A DNA stretch of 64,000 nt from positions 310,398-374,397 of the forward strand of contig NZ_LKIU01000006.1 of assembly GCF_001307035.1 (NCBI RefSeq), in the 5' to 3' direction. Origin of the DNA: Arthrobacter sp. Edens01 (GTDB taxonomy: Bacteria > Actinomycetota > Actinomycetes > Actinomycetales > Micrococcaceae). A program made the position numbers and the translations under genes. The notes beneath the pieces are model-generated. The model was not told the DNA's origin. It did no database searches and saw only the letters and a program-made list of their open reading frames with translations. The first letter of the stretch is position 1. Each line of letters starts with the position of its first letter. This document shows, one piece after another, positions 47,263-56,074 of the stretch.

Positions 47263-48372
47263 ATGACGGTTACAGTCCAACCACGTCCGGGACGTCCAGG
47301 CTCTGCCACGCCGCCTGCCGGCGCGGCGCCCGGGCCTGTCCGCCCAGGCGCAGGGCGCGGCCGCGGCCGCCGTCGTCGGAGCGTTGGATCACCGCGCGGC
47401 CGCAGGGCAGCGTTTCTGGCGGCGGCCGGGGCAGCGGTGCTCGCGGCGGCAGCCGTACTGGGCTACCGGTTTGTCAGCGAGGACGTCCTGGGCCCCAAGG
47501 CAAAAGTCGAAGACTATTTGGCTGCTTTGGCATCGGGGGACCACTCCGCCGCCCACTCCCTGCTGCCGGCTGTTGAGGCGCTCGTGCCGCAGGAAGAAGC
47601 GGTGTACCGCGAAGCCGGCCACAGGATCACCGGGTTCTCGATCCTGGGACAGGAAATCCGCGACGGCCGCGCCGTCGTGCAGGCGGCTGTGGTGCAGAAC
47701 GGCGAGACCAAACCCGTTGAGTTCCGGCTCAGGGATACCGGGATCCGAGCGTGGATCTTCACCGTCTGGCAGCTTGAACCGACCGCCGCGCGGACGGTGC
47801 AGGTGGACGTTCCCGCCGGGACGGAAACAATCCTGATCAACGGTGCAGAGCTTGCACTCCCGCCGGGCACCAGCCATGCCGAAGTGCTGCTGCTGCCGGG
47901 TTCCTACCTCATCCAGGGCCCGCCGCAGCGTTATCTCAGCTATGGACCGGGCCAGACGGTGACCGTGGAGCCGGGAATGGCGGGCGGCCCGGAAGGTGTG
48001 CGCCTCCGGCCCGCAGTTACGGGTGAGCTGGCGCCCGAAGTACAGCTGCAGGCAGAGGCTTATCTCTCGGATTGCCTTGCAGGGCACGAAGCAGCGCCCG
48101 CTGCCTGCCCCAATGCCGCCTATACCGCTTTCGGGCCGGAGCGGTACCGGAACCTGGAATGGAGCCTGGAGAAGGCGCCGCAGTACCGGATCGTTGGAAC
48201 GCCCGAAACCGGACTCGCGGTGTATGCGACCGGCGGCAAGGCCCGTGCGGTGTATCAGGAGGACGTCAGCGGAGCAGGGCGCTGGGAGAACCGCACTGAC
48301 CTGGTGAGCATCAGCTTCGGTTCGGAACTCGAACTGGCCGGGGACACCCCAGGGCTGAACTTCCGGCCCTGA
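47263..48372 (+). CDS. Single-pass membrane protein, TcaA-like
   Basis: A 369-residue protein. A Pro/Gly/Arg-rich cytoplasmic start is followed by one transmembrane helix (AAFLAAAGAAVLAAAAVLGY). The outside part begins VEDYLAALASGDHSAAHSLL, like the DUF4878/TcaA first domain. Then come VDVPAGTETILINGAEL and PGSYLIQGPPQRYLSYG, resembling the PEGA-like domain of TcaA. TcaA proteins act in wall stress in staphylococci; a related role is inference. The ATG at 47263 follows a GGGGGAT. It lies after the envelope cluster. Confidence 0.6.
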   Translation: MTVTVQPRPGRPGSATPPAGAAPGPVRPGAGRGRGRRRRSVGSPRGRRAAFLAAAGAAVLAAAAVLGYRFVSEDVLGPKAKVEDYLAALASGDHSAAHSLLPAVEALVPQEEAVYREAGHRITGFSILGQEIRDGRAVVQAAVVQNGETKPVEFRLRDTGIRAWIFTVWQLEPTAARTVQVDVPAGTETILINGAELALPPGTSHAEVLLLPGSYLIQGPPQRYLSYGPGQTVTVEPGMAGGPEGVRLRPAVTGELAPEVQLQAEAYLSDCLAGHEAAPAACPNAAYTAFGPERYRNLEWSLEKAPQYRIVGTPETGLAVYATGGKARAVYQEDVSGAGRWENRTDLVSISFGSELELAGDTPGLNFRP

Positions 48373-48422
48373 ACCCTTGCACTGAAGCGCACGCCATGGG
48401 GAACTTGAAGGAGGAGGTTCCC

Positions 48423-48698
48423 ATGACGGACACACCAGAACACCTGAACAACCACCACCGGGACACACTGAACCAGATCCTGCGCCACCCCGTCTCCCAC
48501 AACATCGAATGGAAGCGGGTCCGTTCACTGCTGGACACCGTCGCCGACACCACCCGTGAGCACAACGGTAAATACGAGGTGACCATCGCCGGCCAAACGG
48601 ACTACCTGACTCCGCCGCGCGGCAAGGACATCGACGAACAGACCGTCGTGGACCTGCGCGAACTGCTGGAGCGCGCCGGATTCTCCCTCGAGGAATAA
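48423..48698 (+). CDS. Small hypothetical protein, HicA-like
   Basis: A 91-residue protein with a very strong AAGGAGGAGG site before its ATG at 48423. It reads HRDTLNQILRHPVSHNIEWKRVRSLLD..., then HNGKYEVTIAGQTDYLTPPRGKDID and LRELLERAGF. The order of a short helix, a GKYEV-type strand and a C-terminal helix resembles the small dsRBD-like fold of HicA, but the toxin histidine context is not clear and no HicB partner is adjacent. Treat the family as a suggestion. Confidence 0.65.
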   Translation: MTDTPEHLNNHHRDTLNQILRHPVSHNIEWKRVRSLLDTVADTTREHNGKYEVTIAGQTDYLTPPRGKDIDEQTVVDLRELLERAGFSLEE

Positions 48699-48718
48699 CC
48701 GGCGCGCTCCGGCTGGTG

Positions 48719-49039
48719 TTACTTAACTTCCAGTTCGCCCATCCGTGACCATTCCTGGCCGTCGATGAGCGTATTGATGATGCGCGGGGTCTCGACCAGG
48801 GCGGGCTGCATGTCCTTCATGGCCTGCTGGAAGTGGTCGCTGTTGACGTGGGCAGCCGCGGCGTCGTCCTTGAACGCTTCCACGAGCACAAACTCGTTCG
48901 GATCTTCCAGGCTCCGGGACCAGTCGAACCAGAGGTTGCCGTCTTCCGCGCGGGTGGCAGCGGTGAAGGCCGCGGTGAGCTCGGGCCACCGATCGGTCCA
49001 CTCAGGCTTGACCTTGAACTTAACGACGATGAAGATCAT
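48719..49039 (-). CDS. Putative quinol monooxygenase (ABM domain)
   Basis: A 106-residue single-domain protein. MIFIVVKFKVKPEWTDRWPELTAAF, then NLWFDWSRSLEDPNEFVLVEAFKDDAAAAHVNSDHFQQ, fits the antibiotic biosynthesis monooxygenase (YgiN/ABM) fold. Such small dimers act on quinols or flavins; the substrate is unknown. It converges with the HicA-like gene and is divergent from the ABC-F gene. Confidence 0.9.
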   Translation of the reverse strand: MIFIVVKFKVKPEWTDRWPELTAAFTAATRAEDGNLWFDWSRSLEDPNEFVLVEAFKDDAAAAHVNSDHFQQAMKDMQPALVETPRIINTLIDGQEWSRMGELEVK

Positions 49040-49157
49040 CTTTTTCTCCTGGTTTTCTGCGGTATTTCTGCGGTAATTGCCAACACAAAAGCCTATGCCC
49101 GCGGCGGACCGCCGTCACGCCGGCGGAAGTCCATCCCCGCGATGGGAGGATGGAAGC

Positions 49158-50840
49158 GTGGCTCATTTAGACGTATCCGGCATCGACTACTTCCTCTCCG
49201 ACGGCAGGCAGCTGCTCAGCGGCGTCAGCTTCAAGGTGGGCGAGGGCCACAAAACGGCCCTGATCGGACCGAACGGCACGGGTAAGACCACTTTGCTGCG
49301 CATCATCGCCGAGGATATTAAGCCGGACGAGGGCACCGTTTCCCGGTCGGGGAACATGGGGATCATGCGCCAGTTCGTCGGCCAGGTCCGGGACGGGAGC
49401 ACCGTGCGGGACCTGCTGGTCTCTGCCGCTCCGCCGGCCATCGCGGCCGCTGCCAGGGCCGTGGATGAGGCCGAAGAGGCCATGATGGAGAACGACGACG
49501 AGCCCACCCAGATGCGTTATGCCCAGGCCATTGCGGACTGGGGCGACGTAGGCGGCTACGAGCAGGAGACGGTCTGGGACGAAGTGACCACCGCCGCCCT
49601 GGGCATGCCCTTTGACGCTGCCCAGTACCGCCAGGCCAGCACGCTCTCCGGCGGTGAGCAGAAACGCCTGGTCCTGGAAGCGCTGTTCTCCGGACCTGAC
49701 GAGCTGCTGCTGCTCGATGAGCCGGACAACTACCTGGACGTGCCAGGCAAGCGCTGGCTCGAGGCCAAGCTCGCCGAATCCAGAAAGTCCGTCCTGTTCG
49801 TTTCCCACGACCGGGAGCTGCTCGCCAACGCTGCGACCCGCATCGTCACCCTTGAACCGGGGATCAACGGGGCGTCTGCCTGGATCCACGGCGGCGGATT
49901 CGGCAGCTACATCAAGGCCCGGGAAGACCGCAATGCACGCTTTGAAGAACTGCGCCGCCGCTGGGACGAGGAGCACGTAAAGCTCAAGGAACTCGTCAAC
50001 ATGTACAAGAACAAGGCGGCGTTCCGGTCCGACATGGCCAACCGGTACCACGCAGCCCAGACCCGGCTCGCCAAGTTCCTGGAAGCCGGACCGCCCGAAG
50101 CGCTGCCGATCGAGCAGAACGTCAAGATGCGGCTGCGCGGCGGCCGCACCGCCAAGCGCGCCGTCGTGGCCCAGAAGCTGGAGCTGACCGGCCTGATGAA
50201 GCCGTTCAGCACCGAAATCTGGTTTGGCGACCGGGTTGGCGTTCTGGGATCCAACGGCTCCGGCAAGTCACACTTCCTGCGCCTCCTGGCCCTCGGCGGC
50301 AGCGATCCGGACAAGGAACACGAGCCGGTTTCCGAGGTGGAGATCGCACCGGTGCCCCATGAGGGTTCGGTCAAGCTCGGTGCCCGGATCCGTCCCGGCT
50401 TTTTCGCGCAGACCATGCTTCGCCCTGACCTGCTGGGCAAGACGCTGCTGGACATCCTGCACCGCGGCGACGAGCACCGCTCCGGCCTGGGCCGGGAGGC
50501 GGCTGCGGGGGCACTGGACCGCTACGGCCTGGCCTCCTCGGGGGAACAGAAGTACGACTCGCTCTCCGGCGGACAGCAGGCCCGCCTGCAGATCCTGCTG
50601 CTGGAACTCTCGGGTGCCACCCTGCTGCTGCTCGACGAACCGACGGACAACCTTGACCTGCACTCTGCCGAGGCGCTGGAGAAGGCCATCGAGGCATTCG
50701 AGGGAACCGTGCTGGCCGTGACGCACGACCGCTGGTTCGCCCGCAGCTTTGACCGGTTCCTGGTGTTCGGCTCCGACGGGCGCGTCTATGAGTCCGAAGA
50801 ACCCGTCTGGGACGAAAAGCGGGTCGAACGGGCACGCTAG
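49158..50840 (+). CDS. ABC-F family ATP-binding protein
   Basis: A 560-residue cytosolic protein with two ATPase domains and no membrane segment. Domain 1: GPNGTGKTT, LSGGEQKRLVLEA, LLLLDEPDNYLD. Domain 2: GSNGSGKSH, LSGGQQARLQILL, LLLLDEPTDNLD. Note GKSH rather than GKST in the second Walker A and DEPDNYLD in the first. A linker rich in basic residues joins them (REDRNARFEELRRRW). ABC-F proteins bind ribosomes; some protect against antibiotics, others tune translation. The GTG at 49158 has GGAGG upstream. Confidence 0.93.
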   Translation: MAHLDVSGIDYFLSDGRQLLSGVSFKVGEGHKTALIGPNGTGKTTLLRIIAEDIKPDEGTVSRSGNMGIMRQFVGQVRDGSTVRDLLVSAAPPAIAAAARAVDEAEEAMMENDDEPTQMRYAQAIADWGDVGGYEQETVWDEVTTAALGMPFDAAQYRQASTLSGGEQKRLVLEALFSGPDELLLLDEPDNYLDVPGKRWLEAKLAESRKSVLFVSHDRELLANAATRIVTLEPGINGASAWIHGGGFGSYIKAREDRNARFEELRRRWDEEHVKLKELVNMYKNKAAFRSDMANRYHAAQTRLAKFLEAGPPEALPIEQNVKMRLRGGRTAKRAVVAQKLELTGLMKPFSTEIWFGDRVGVLGSNGSGKSHFLRLLALGGSDPDKEHEPVSEVEIAPVPHEGSVKLGARIRPGFFAQTMLRPDLLGKTLLDILHRGDEHRSGLGREAAAGALDRYGLASSGEQKYDSLSGGQQARLQILLLELSGATLLLLDEPTDNLDLHSAEALEKAIEAFEGTVLAVTHDRWFARSFDRFLVFGSDGRVYESEEPVWDEKRVERAR

Positions 50841-50895
50841 GCGCCACGCCGGACGGCATTTCCCTCCGGCGGCCCCGGGGCTCCAGAATGAGGGA

Positions 50896-52104
50896 GTGAA
50901 CACGAAAACCCTGGACCGGGCCCTGCTGGCTGTCTTCGCCGTCTTCGCCCTGAACGGCCTGATCTTTGCCAGCTGGGCAGCGCGGATCCCGGCAGCAGCG
51001 CAGGCCCTGGACATCGGCTCCGCCGGTGTAGGGCTGCTGCTCCTCTTCTCAGCCGTTGGATCAGTTGCGGCCCTTCCGCTGGCAGGTGCCCTGGCACAGC
51101 GGGTGGGGACAGCAAATGCCGTCCGCACCGGGGGACTGCTGGCATCCGCCGCTGCCCTTGTGATCGCTGCCGGGCTGGCCTGGGCATCGATTCCCCTCAC
51201 AGCCGGCGGCCTGCTGCTCTTTGGCGCCGGAATCGGGTTGTGGGACGTTGCCATGAACCTGGAAGGGACAGAGGTTGAACGCGGGCTGAGGCGGACGCTG
51301 ATGCCCAAGTTCCACGGAGCCTTCAGCGGCGGAGCCTTCATCGGAGCCATGATTGGCGCCGGGCTTTCCGCACTGGGAGTCAGCCTCCCAGTCCACCTGC
51401 TCGGAATCGTGGTGCTGGCTGTAGTGCTCGTAATCCTGGTGCCGAAGGCCTTCCTGCCGGATTCCCCGGAGATGCTGCACGCCCACGACGACGACGGCGG
51501 CCCGAAGCCCTCCAGCTTCGGAGCCTGGAAAGAAGGACGCACGCTGCTGATCGGCGTCGTTGTCCTTGGTGCCGCCCTCACTGAAGGTGCCGCCAACGAC
51601 TGGGTGGCGAAGGCGACGGTGGATGGGCTGGACGCCTCTGAAACCGCCGGTGCGGTGATGTTCGGGACCTTCGTGGCAGCCATGACCGCTACGCGCTGGT
51701 TCGGCGCCAGGCTGATCGACCGGATGGGCCGGGTGCGGGCGCTTCGGCTGTGCATGGGAGCTTCACTGGCGGGTCTGATTCTCTTTGTGTTTGCACCCAG
51801 CCTCTGGCTCGCCGGGATCGGCGTCATCCTGTGGGGGATTGGCGCCGCACTGGGCTTCCCCATGGGCATGTCCGCCGCCGGTGACGATCCGGCCCATGCT
51901 GCGGGCCGGGTTTCGGTTGTTTCTACCCTTGGCTACACGGCGTTCTTCGTCGGCCCTCCGCTGCTTGGTTTCCTTGGCGAGCAGTGGGGCCTGCGCAACG
52001 CGCTGCTGGTTGTGGGCGCGGCAATGCTCATGTCCATCCTTTTTGCGCCGGTCGCCGCCGAGCGGAAGCCGGAGGACCTGGGTACAGGGAATCCTGCCGC
52101 CTAA
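50896..52104 (+). CDS. MFS transporter
   Basis: A 402-residue protein with 12 predicted transmembrane helices. It begins LLAVFAVFALNGLIFASWAARIPAAAQAL, with the SWAARIP segment and LRRTLMPKFHGAFSGGAFIGAM typical of the YbjJ-like MFS subgroup. A second half starts after a long acidic loop with HAHDDDGG. The substrate is unknown. The GTG at 50896 (VNTKTLDRA) is chosen with AGGGAG just upstream. Confidence 0.88.
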   Translation: MNTKTLDRALLAVFAVFALNGLIFASWAARIPAAAQALDIGSAGVGLLLLFSAVGSVAALPLAGALAQRVGTANAVRTGGLLASAAALVIAAGLAWASIPLTAGGLLLFGAGIGLWDVAMNLEGTEVERGLRRTLMPKFHGAFSGGAFIGAMIGAGLSALGVSLPVHLLGIVVLAVVLVILVPKAFLPDSPEMLHAHDDDGGPKPSSFGAWKEGRTLLIGVVVLGAALTEGAANDWVAKATVDGLDASETAGAVMFGTFVAAMTATRWFGARLIDRMGRVRALRLCMGASLAGLILFVFAPSLWLAGIGVILWGIGAALGFPMGMSAAGDDPAHAAGRVSVVSTLGYTAFFVGPPLLGFLGEQWGLRNALLVVGAAMLMSILFAPVAAERKPEDLGTGNPAA

Positions 52105-52204
52105 CGGGCAATTCCAGCCAAGTTCCTCCTCCCCGCACAGTTGCGGACTGAAGCTGTCCGGAAAAGGCCTATCCAGCGCGTCCGCTCAGTCCTAACCTGA
52201 GCGC

Positions 52205-53248
52205 ATGTCCTTTCCCCCCAACAATTCTTCCCCGCTTAATCCTGTGTCCGAAGGCCGCAGGGATCCCCTGATCCAGGCCCGCGGCCTGACCAAGGTTTAC
52301 AAGTCAAAGTCCGGTCCGGTGTATGCCCTGAACGGACTGGACATCGCAGTTCCCCAAGGCACCGTCAAAGCCCTGCTGGGTCCTAACGGAGCTGGCAAGA
52401 CCACCGCGGTCAAGGTCCTGACCACCCTGATCAAACCCGATGCCGGCACAGCCGTGATCGACCGGTTCGATGTCCTGCAGCGTCCCAAGGACGTGCGCCG
52501 GATCATTGGCGTTTCCGGACAGTACTCGGCCGTGGATGAGAACCTGACCGGTATTGAGAATCTGCGCATGGTGGGCAGGCTCTACCACCTGCCGGCCCCG
52601 GCAGCCCGCCGCCGGGCGGCTGAGCTGATTGAACAGTTCGACCTGGCCGATGCCGGCAACCGCCCCGTCAAGGGGTACTCCGGCGGTATGCGGCGCCGGC
52701 TGGACCTCGCCGGTGCCCTGGTCAACGAACCCCGGGTGCTGTTCCTGGACGAACCGACCACAGGGCTGGACCCCCGCAGCCGGCTGGCGCTCTGGGATGT
52801 CATCAAATCCCTGGTTGCCGCCGGAACCACCCTGCTGCTGACCACCCAGTACCTGGAAGAAGCCGACCAGCTGGCAGACAGCGTCGCGGTGATCGACGGC
52901 GGCAAAGTCATCGCCGAGGGAACATCCGACCAGCTCAAGGCCATGATCGGCGGACACCGTGTGGCAGTGGCACTGGTTGAAGGATTCGACGCCGGTGTGG
53001 CCCGTGACGTGCTTGCCCGGTACGGCAGCGGAGAAGTCCAGACCGCCAGTGACGGACGCAGCCTGGAGGTGGCAGTGACTGAAGGTCCCTCGGCACTGCA
53101 GCACGTTCTGGCAGACCTGGCCGCTGCAGGCATCGAACTGCACGACGCCGGGATCCGCCGCCCCACCCTCGACGACGTGTTCCTCAAGCTCACCGGACAC
53201 ATGGCCGAAGCGGGCCAGGAAAAAGCAGACGCAGGGAGCGCACAGTGA
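52205..53248 (+). CDS. ABC transporter ATP-binding protein, DrrA-like
   Basis: A 347-residue ATPase. Walker A LGPNGAGKTT, signature YSGGMRRRLDLA, Walker B VLFLDEPTTGLDP, H-loop TTQYLEEA. The C-terminal domain (about 230-340) is that of daunorubicin resistance DrrA-type exporters. It overlaps the permease gene by 4 bases, so the pair forms one exporter. The exported compound is not known. Confidence 0.93.
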   Translation: MSFPPNNSSPLNPVSEGRRDPLIQARGLTKVYKSKSGPVYALNGLDIAVPQGTVKALLGPNGAGKTTAVKVLTTLIKPDAGTAVIDRFDVLQRPKDVRRIIGVSGQYSAVDENLTGIENLRMVGRLYHLPAPAARRRAAELIEQFDLADAGNRPVKGYSGGMRRRLDLAGALVNEPRVLFLDEPTTGLDPRSRLALWDVIKSLVAAGTTLLLTTQYLEEADQLADSVAVIDGGKVIAEGTSDQLKAMIGGHRVAVALVEGFDAGVARDVLARYGSGEVQTASDGRSLEVAVTEGPSALQHVLADLAAAGIELHDAGIRRPTLDDVFLKLTGHMAEAGQEKADAGSAQ

Positions 53249-54087
53249 CCGCCGCAGCCGGGGCCCTGGATCTGGCCCCCACCGAGGGATCCGCCATTGG
53301 ACGCTGGGCTTCGGACGGCTGGACAGTCACCAAGCGGAACCTGATAAAGATCCGCCGCTCACCGGACATGCTCGCCTTCGCAGTGCTACAGCCCATCATG
53401 TTCGTCCTGCTGTTCAGCCAGGTCTACGGCGGATCCATCCAGGTTCAGGGAACGGATTACACCCAGTACCTGATGGCCGGGATTTTCGCCCAGACCGTGG
53501 TCTTCGGGTCCACCTTTTCCGGGTCCGCGATGGCCCAGGACCTCAAGGAAGGCATCATCGACAGGTTCCGCACCCTTCCCATGAGCCCGTCCGCCGTCCT
53601 GGTCGGACGCACCAATTCCGACCTGGTGCTCAACACGATTTCGGTGACGATCATGATGGCCACGGGCCTGCTGGTGGGCTGGCGGGTCAACACGTCGTTT
53701 GCGAGCTTCCTCGCCGGCGTCGGACTGCTGCTGCTTTTCTCCTATGCCTTCAGCTGGGTCATGGCGCTGCTGGGCATGTCCGTCCGTTCACCGGAAGCGA
53801 TCAACAACGCCTCGTTCATCATCCTGTTCCCCATCACGTTCATTTCCAACGCGTTCGTGCAGAGTTCCACCCTGCCCGAGCCGCTGCGGATCTTTGCTGA
53901 ATGGAACCCTGTTTCGGCCCTGGTGCAGGCTGTGCGGCAGCTGTTCGGCAACCTGGGTTCGGCTCCGGTCCCAGACACGTGGCCCATGCAGCACGCAATT
54001 GCGACCGTGCTGATCGGATCTGCGGCCCTGCTTCTTGTTTTTGTTCCCCTTGCCGTGCGGAAATTTGAGGCAGTGAGCTCACGGTAG
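53245..54087 (+). CDS. ABC transporter permease, DrrB-like
   Basis: A 280-residue protein with six transmembrane helices. VTKRNLIKIRRSPDMLAFAVLQPIMFVLLFSQVYGG is the ABC-2 type N-terminus; DLKEGIIDRFRTLPMSPSAVLVGR, SPEAINNASFIILFPITFISNAFV and LRIFAEWNPVSALVQAVRQLFGN are DrrB-type. It is coupled to the ATPase gene (GTGA) and followed by the first of two related exporter pairs. Confidence 0.92.
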   Translation: MTAAAGALDLAPTEGSAIGRWASDGWTVTKRNLIKIRRSPDMLAFAVLQPIMFVLLFSQVYGGSIQVQGTDYTQYLMAGIFAQTVVFGSTFSGSAMAQDLKEGIIDRFRTLPMSPSAVLVGRTNSDLVLNTISVTIMMATGLLVGWRVNTSFASFLAGVGLLLLFSYAFSWVMALLGMSVRSPEAINNASFIILFPITFISNAFVQSSTLPEPLRIFAEWNPVSALVQAVRQLFGNLGSAPVPDTWPMQHAIATVLIGSAALLLVFVPLAVRKFEAVSSR

Positions 54088-54116
54088 GACCCCGCCCGCG
54101 AACGTAAGGAAACCCA

Positions 54117-55064
54117 ATGATCGAGGCGCGCGAACTCGCCAAGCGGTACGGCGGCAAGACTGCCGTGGACGGGGTGAGCTTTTCGGTCCAGCCGGGAAGG
54201 GTGACCGGGTTCCTCGGGCCCAACGGTGCCGGAAAATCGACCACCATGCGGCTTATTGTCGGTCTGGACCATCCGACTTCAGGAACAGTGACGGTCAACG
54301 GGAAACCGTACGCCAGGCACCGGATGCCGCTGCACGAGGTCGGTGCGCTGCTGGAGGCAAAGGCCGTGCACCCGAGACGGTCGGCATACAACCATCTGCG
54401 CGCCCTGGCCGCGACCGAAGGCATTTCCACCAAACGCGTCAACGAGGTCATCGAGCTGACCGGCCTGGGTCCGGTGGCCAGGAAGCGGGTGGGCGGTTTC
54501 TCACTCGGTATGGGACAGCGCCTCGGCATTGCCGCGGCCCTGCTGGGGGACCCGCAGACCCTGATCCTGGATGAGCCGGTCAACGGCCTGGACCCGGAAG
54601 GCGTGAAGTGGGTGCGCTACCTGGTCAAGGGCCTCGCCGCCGAAGGCCGTACGGTGTTCATCTCCTCCCACCTGATGAGCGAGATGGCCGTCACGGCTGA
54701 TCACCTGATCGTGATCGGCCGCGGCCGTATCCTGGCCGACGCGCCCATCGAGACAGTCCTCACCGGCGGCCAGGCCGAACGCGTCCTGGTGCGAACGGAC
54801 GACGCCGACGGCCTGGCAGCCGCTGTAGCCGCTGCGGGGGTGGAGATACGCCGGGAGGCGGCGGACGAGCTGACGGTCCTCGGGCTGTCCGCCCGGAGCA
54901 TCGCTGAGGCGGCCTTCGCCCGGGGGATCCTTATCACCGGCCTGATCCCGCAGCAGGAAACCCTTGAAGATGCCTACATGGAACTAACCGGCGGCGAGGT
55001 CGAATACCAGTCGCAGCAGATCGGCGCGCAGGCGTTCCCGGCCAACGAAGGACAAAGCGAATGA
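54117..55064 (+). CDS. ABC transporter ATP-binding protein, copy 1 of duplicated pair
   Basis: A 315-residue ATPase: LGPNGAGKSTT, FSLGMGQRLGIA, LILDEPVNGLDPEG, SSHLMSEM. It is highly similar along its length to the ATPase at 56075, including GTVTVNGKPYA and AVHPRRSAYNHLRALA, so the two arose by tandem duplication. It overlaps its permease by 4 bases. AAGGA precedes the ATG. Function likely export of a peptide-like or lipid-like compound; not known. Confidence 0.93.
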   Translation: MIEARELAKRYGGKTAVDGVSFSVQPGRVTGFLGPNGAGKSTTMRLIVGLDHPTSGTVTVNGKPYARHRMPLHEVGALLEAKAVHPRRSAYNHLRALAATEGISTKRVNEVIELTGLGPVARKRVGGFSLGMGQRLGIAAALLGDPQTLILDEPVNGLDPEGVKWVRYLVKGLAAEGRTVFISSHLMSEMAVTADHLIVIGRGRILADAPIETVLTGGQAERVLVRTDDADGLAAAVAAAGVEIRREAADELTVLGLSARSIAEAAFARGILITGLIPQQETLEDAYMELTGGEVEYQSQQIGAQAFPANEGQSE

Positions 55065-55915
55065 GCACAGCTGCAGCCCCTGGGTCCCGGTCACAGCGAT
55101 CCTGGGCCGGCCGTCCGGTCACCTTTGGCCGTGTGCTGCGCTCTGAGTGGATCAAGACGGCGACCGTGCCTTCGACCGTCATCCTCCTGGCGGTGAGTTT
55201 CGCAGTGATGGTCGGCCTGGGTGCACTGGTCGCCTGGGGGATAGTCCAGCTGGCCAGCGATCCGGAGTCAGGCCCGCCCGAGGGAATCGGCCAGTCTCTG
55301 CAGACCGCTGCGTATGACGTTCCATCCGCGGGCCTTCCATTCGGTCAGCTGCTGATCGCTGCACTGGCGGTGGTGCTGATTGGGTCCGAATACACCACCG
55401 GAATGATCCGGTCCACCATGGTGGCGGTGCCCACCCGTATTCCCGCACTGCTGGCCAAGACGCTGGTGATAGCCGTCATCTCCTTCCTGGTCGGTGTGCT
55501 GGCGGCCTTCACCACCTATCTGCTGGCGCAGCCAATCCTTGGGGGCTCCGATTTGGACTTCGGTCTGGAAGCAGACGGGGTGCTGCCCTCCATCATCAAC
55601 ACAGGGACGGTCCTGGCCCTGATTGCCATCATGGGAGTGGGTATTGGCGCACTCCTGCGCAACACGGCCGGGGGAGTGGTGACCCTGGTGGGCGCGCTGT
55701 TTGTCCTGCCCATCATCGCCGGCCTGCTCACCGGCCTGGCGGACTGGGTGGAAGACGCCGCCCGTTTCCTGCCAAGCAGCGCCGCGGGCCAGCTGGTAGC
55801 CACGCAGGTCCAGCCCGGTCAGTTCAATCAGGTGGAGGGCGGACTGATCCTCGCGGGATGGGCAGTGGTGCTCCTGGCCGCGGCCATCCTCGTCCTCAGG
55901 AAGCGCGATGTTTAG
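55061..55915 (+). CDS. ABC transporter permease, copy 1 of duplicated pair
   Basis: A 284-residue ABC-2 permease with six helices. LRSEWIKTATVPSTVILLAVSF, EYTTGMIRSTMVAVPTRIPALLAKTLV and LPSSAAGQLVATQVQPGQFNQ match the permease at 57028 closely. It ends LVLRKRDV. It is coupled to the preceding ATPase (ATGA). Confidence 0.9.
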   Translation: MSTAAAPGSRSQRSWAGRPVTFGRVLRSEWIKTATVPSTVILLAVSFAVMVGLGALVAWGIVQLASDPESGPPEGIGQSLQTAAYDVPSAGLPFGQLLIAALAVVLIGSEYTTGMIRSTMVAVPTRIPALLAKTLVIAVISFLVGVLAAFTTYLLAQPILGGSDLDFGLEADGVLPSIINTGTVLALIAIMGVGIGALLRNTAGGVVTLVGALFVLPIIAGLLTGLADWVEDAARFLPSSAAGQLVATQVQPGQFNQVEGGLILAGWAVVLLAAAILVLRKRDV

Positions 55916-55934
55916 GGCCTCATCCCCTTTGGCG

Positions 55935-55950
55935 TCAGGGAAATCCCTGA
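55935..55950. promoter_or_regulatory. Inverted repeat before duplicated ABC pair 2
   Basis: TCAGGGA-AA-TCCCTGA, perfect 7-bp arms, about 120 bases before the second ATPase. Related CATCCCTAAGGG and CATCCCTAGG follow at 55953 and about 55986. It looks like a response-regulator or repressor site; the protein is unknown. Confidence 0.5.
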
Positions 55951-56074
55951 GTCATCCCTAAGGGGGACTCCTGAATTAGCCTGAATCATCCCTAGGAACG
56001 GTCCGCTGCAGCACATGGTGCGCATAGTGTGGAGTCACCCCCACGAATTTGTACGCTCCTAGATGAGGATCACC

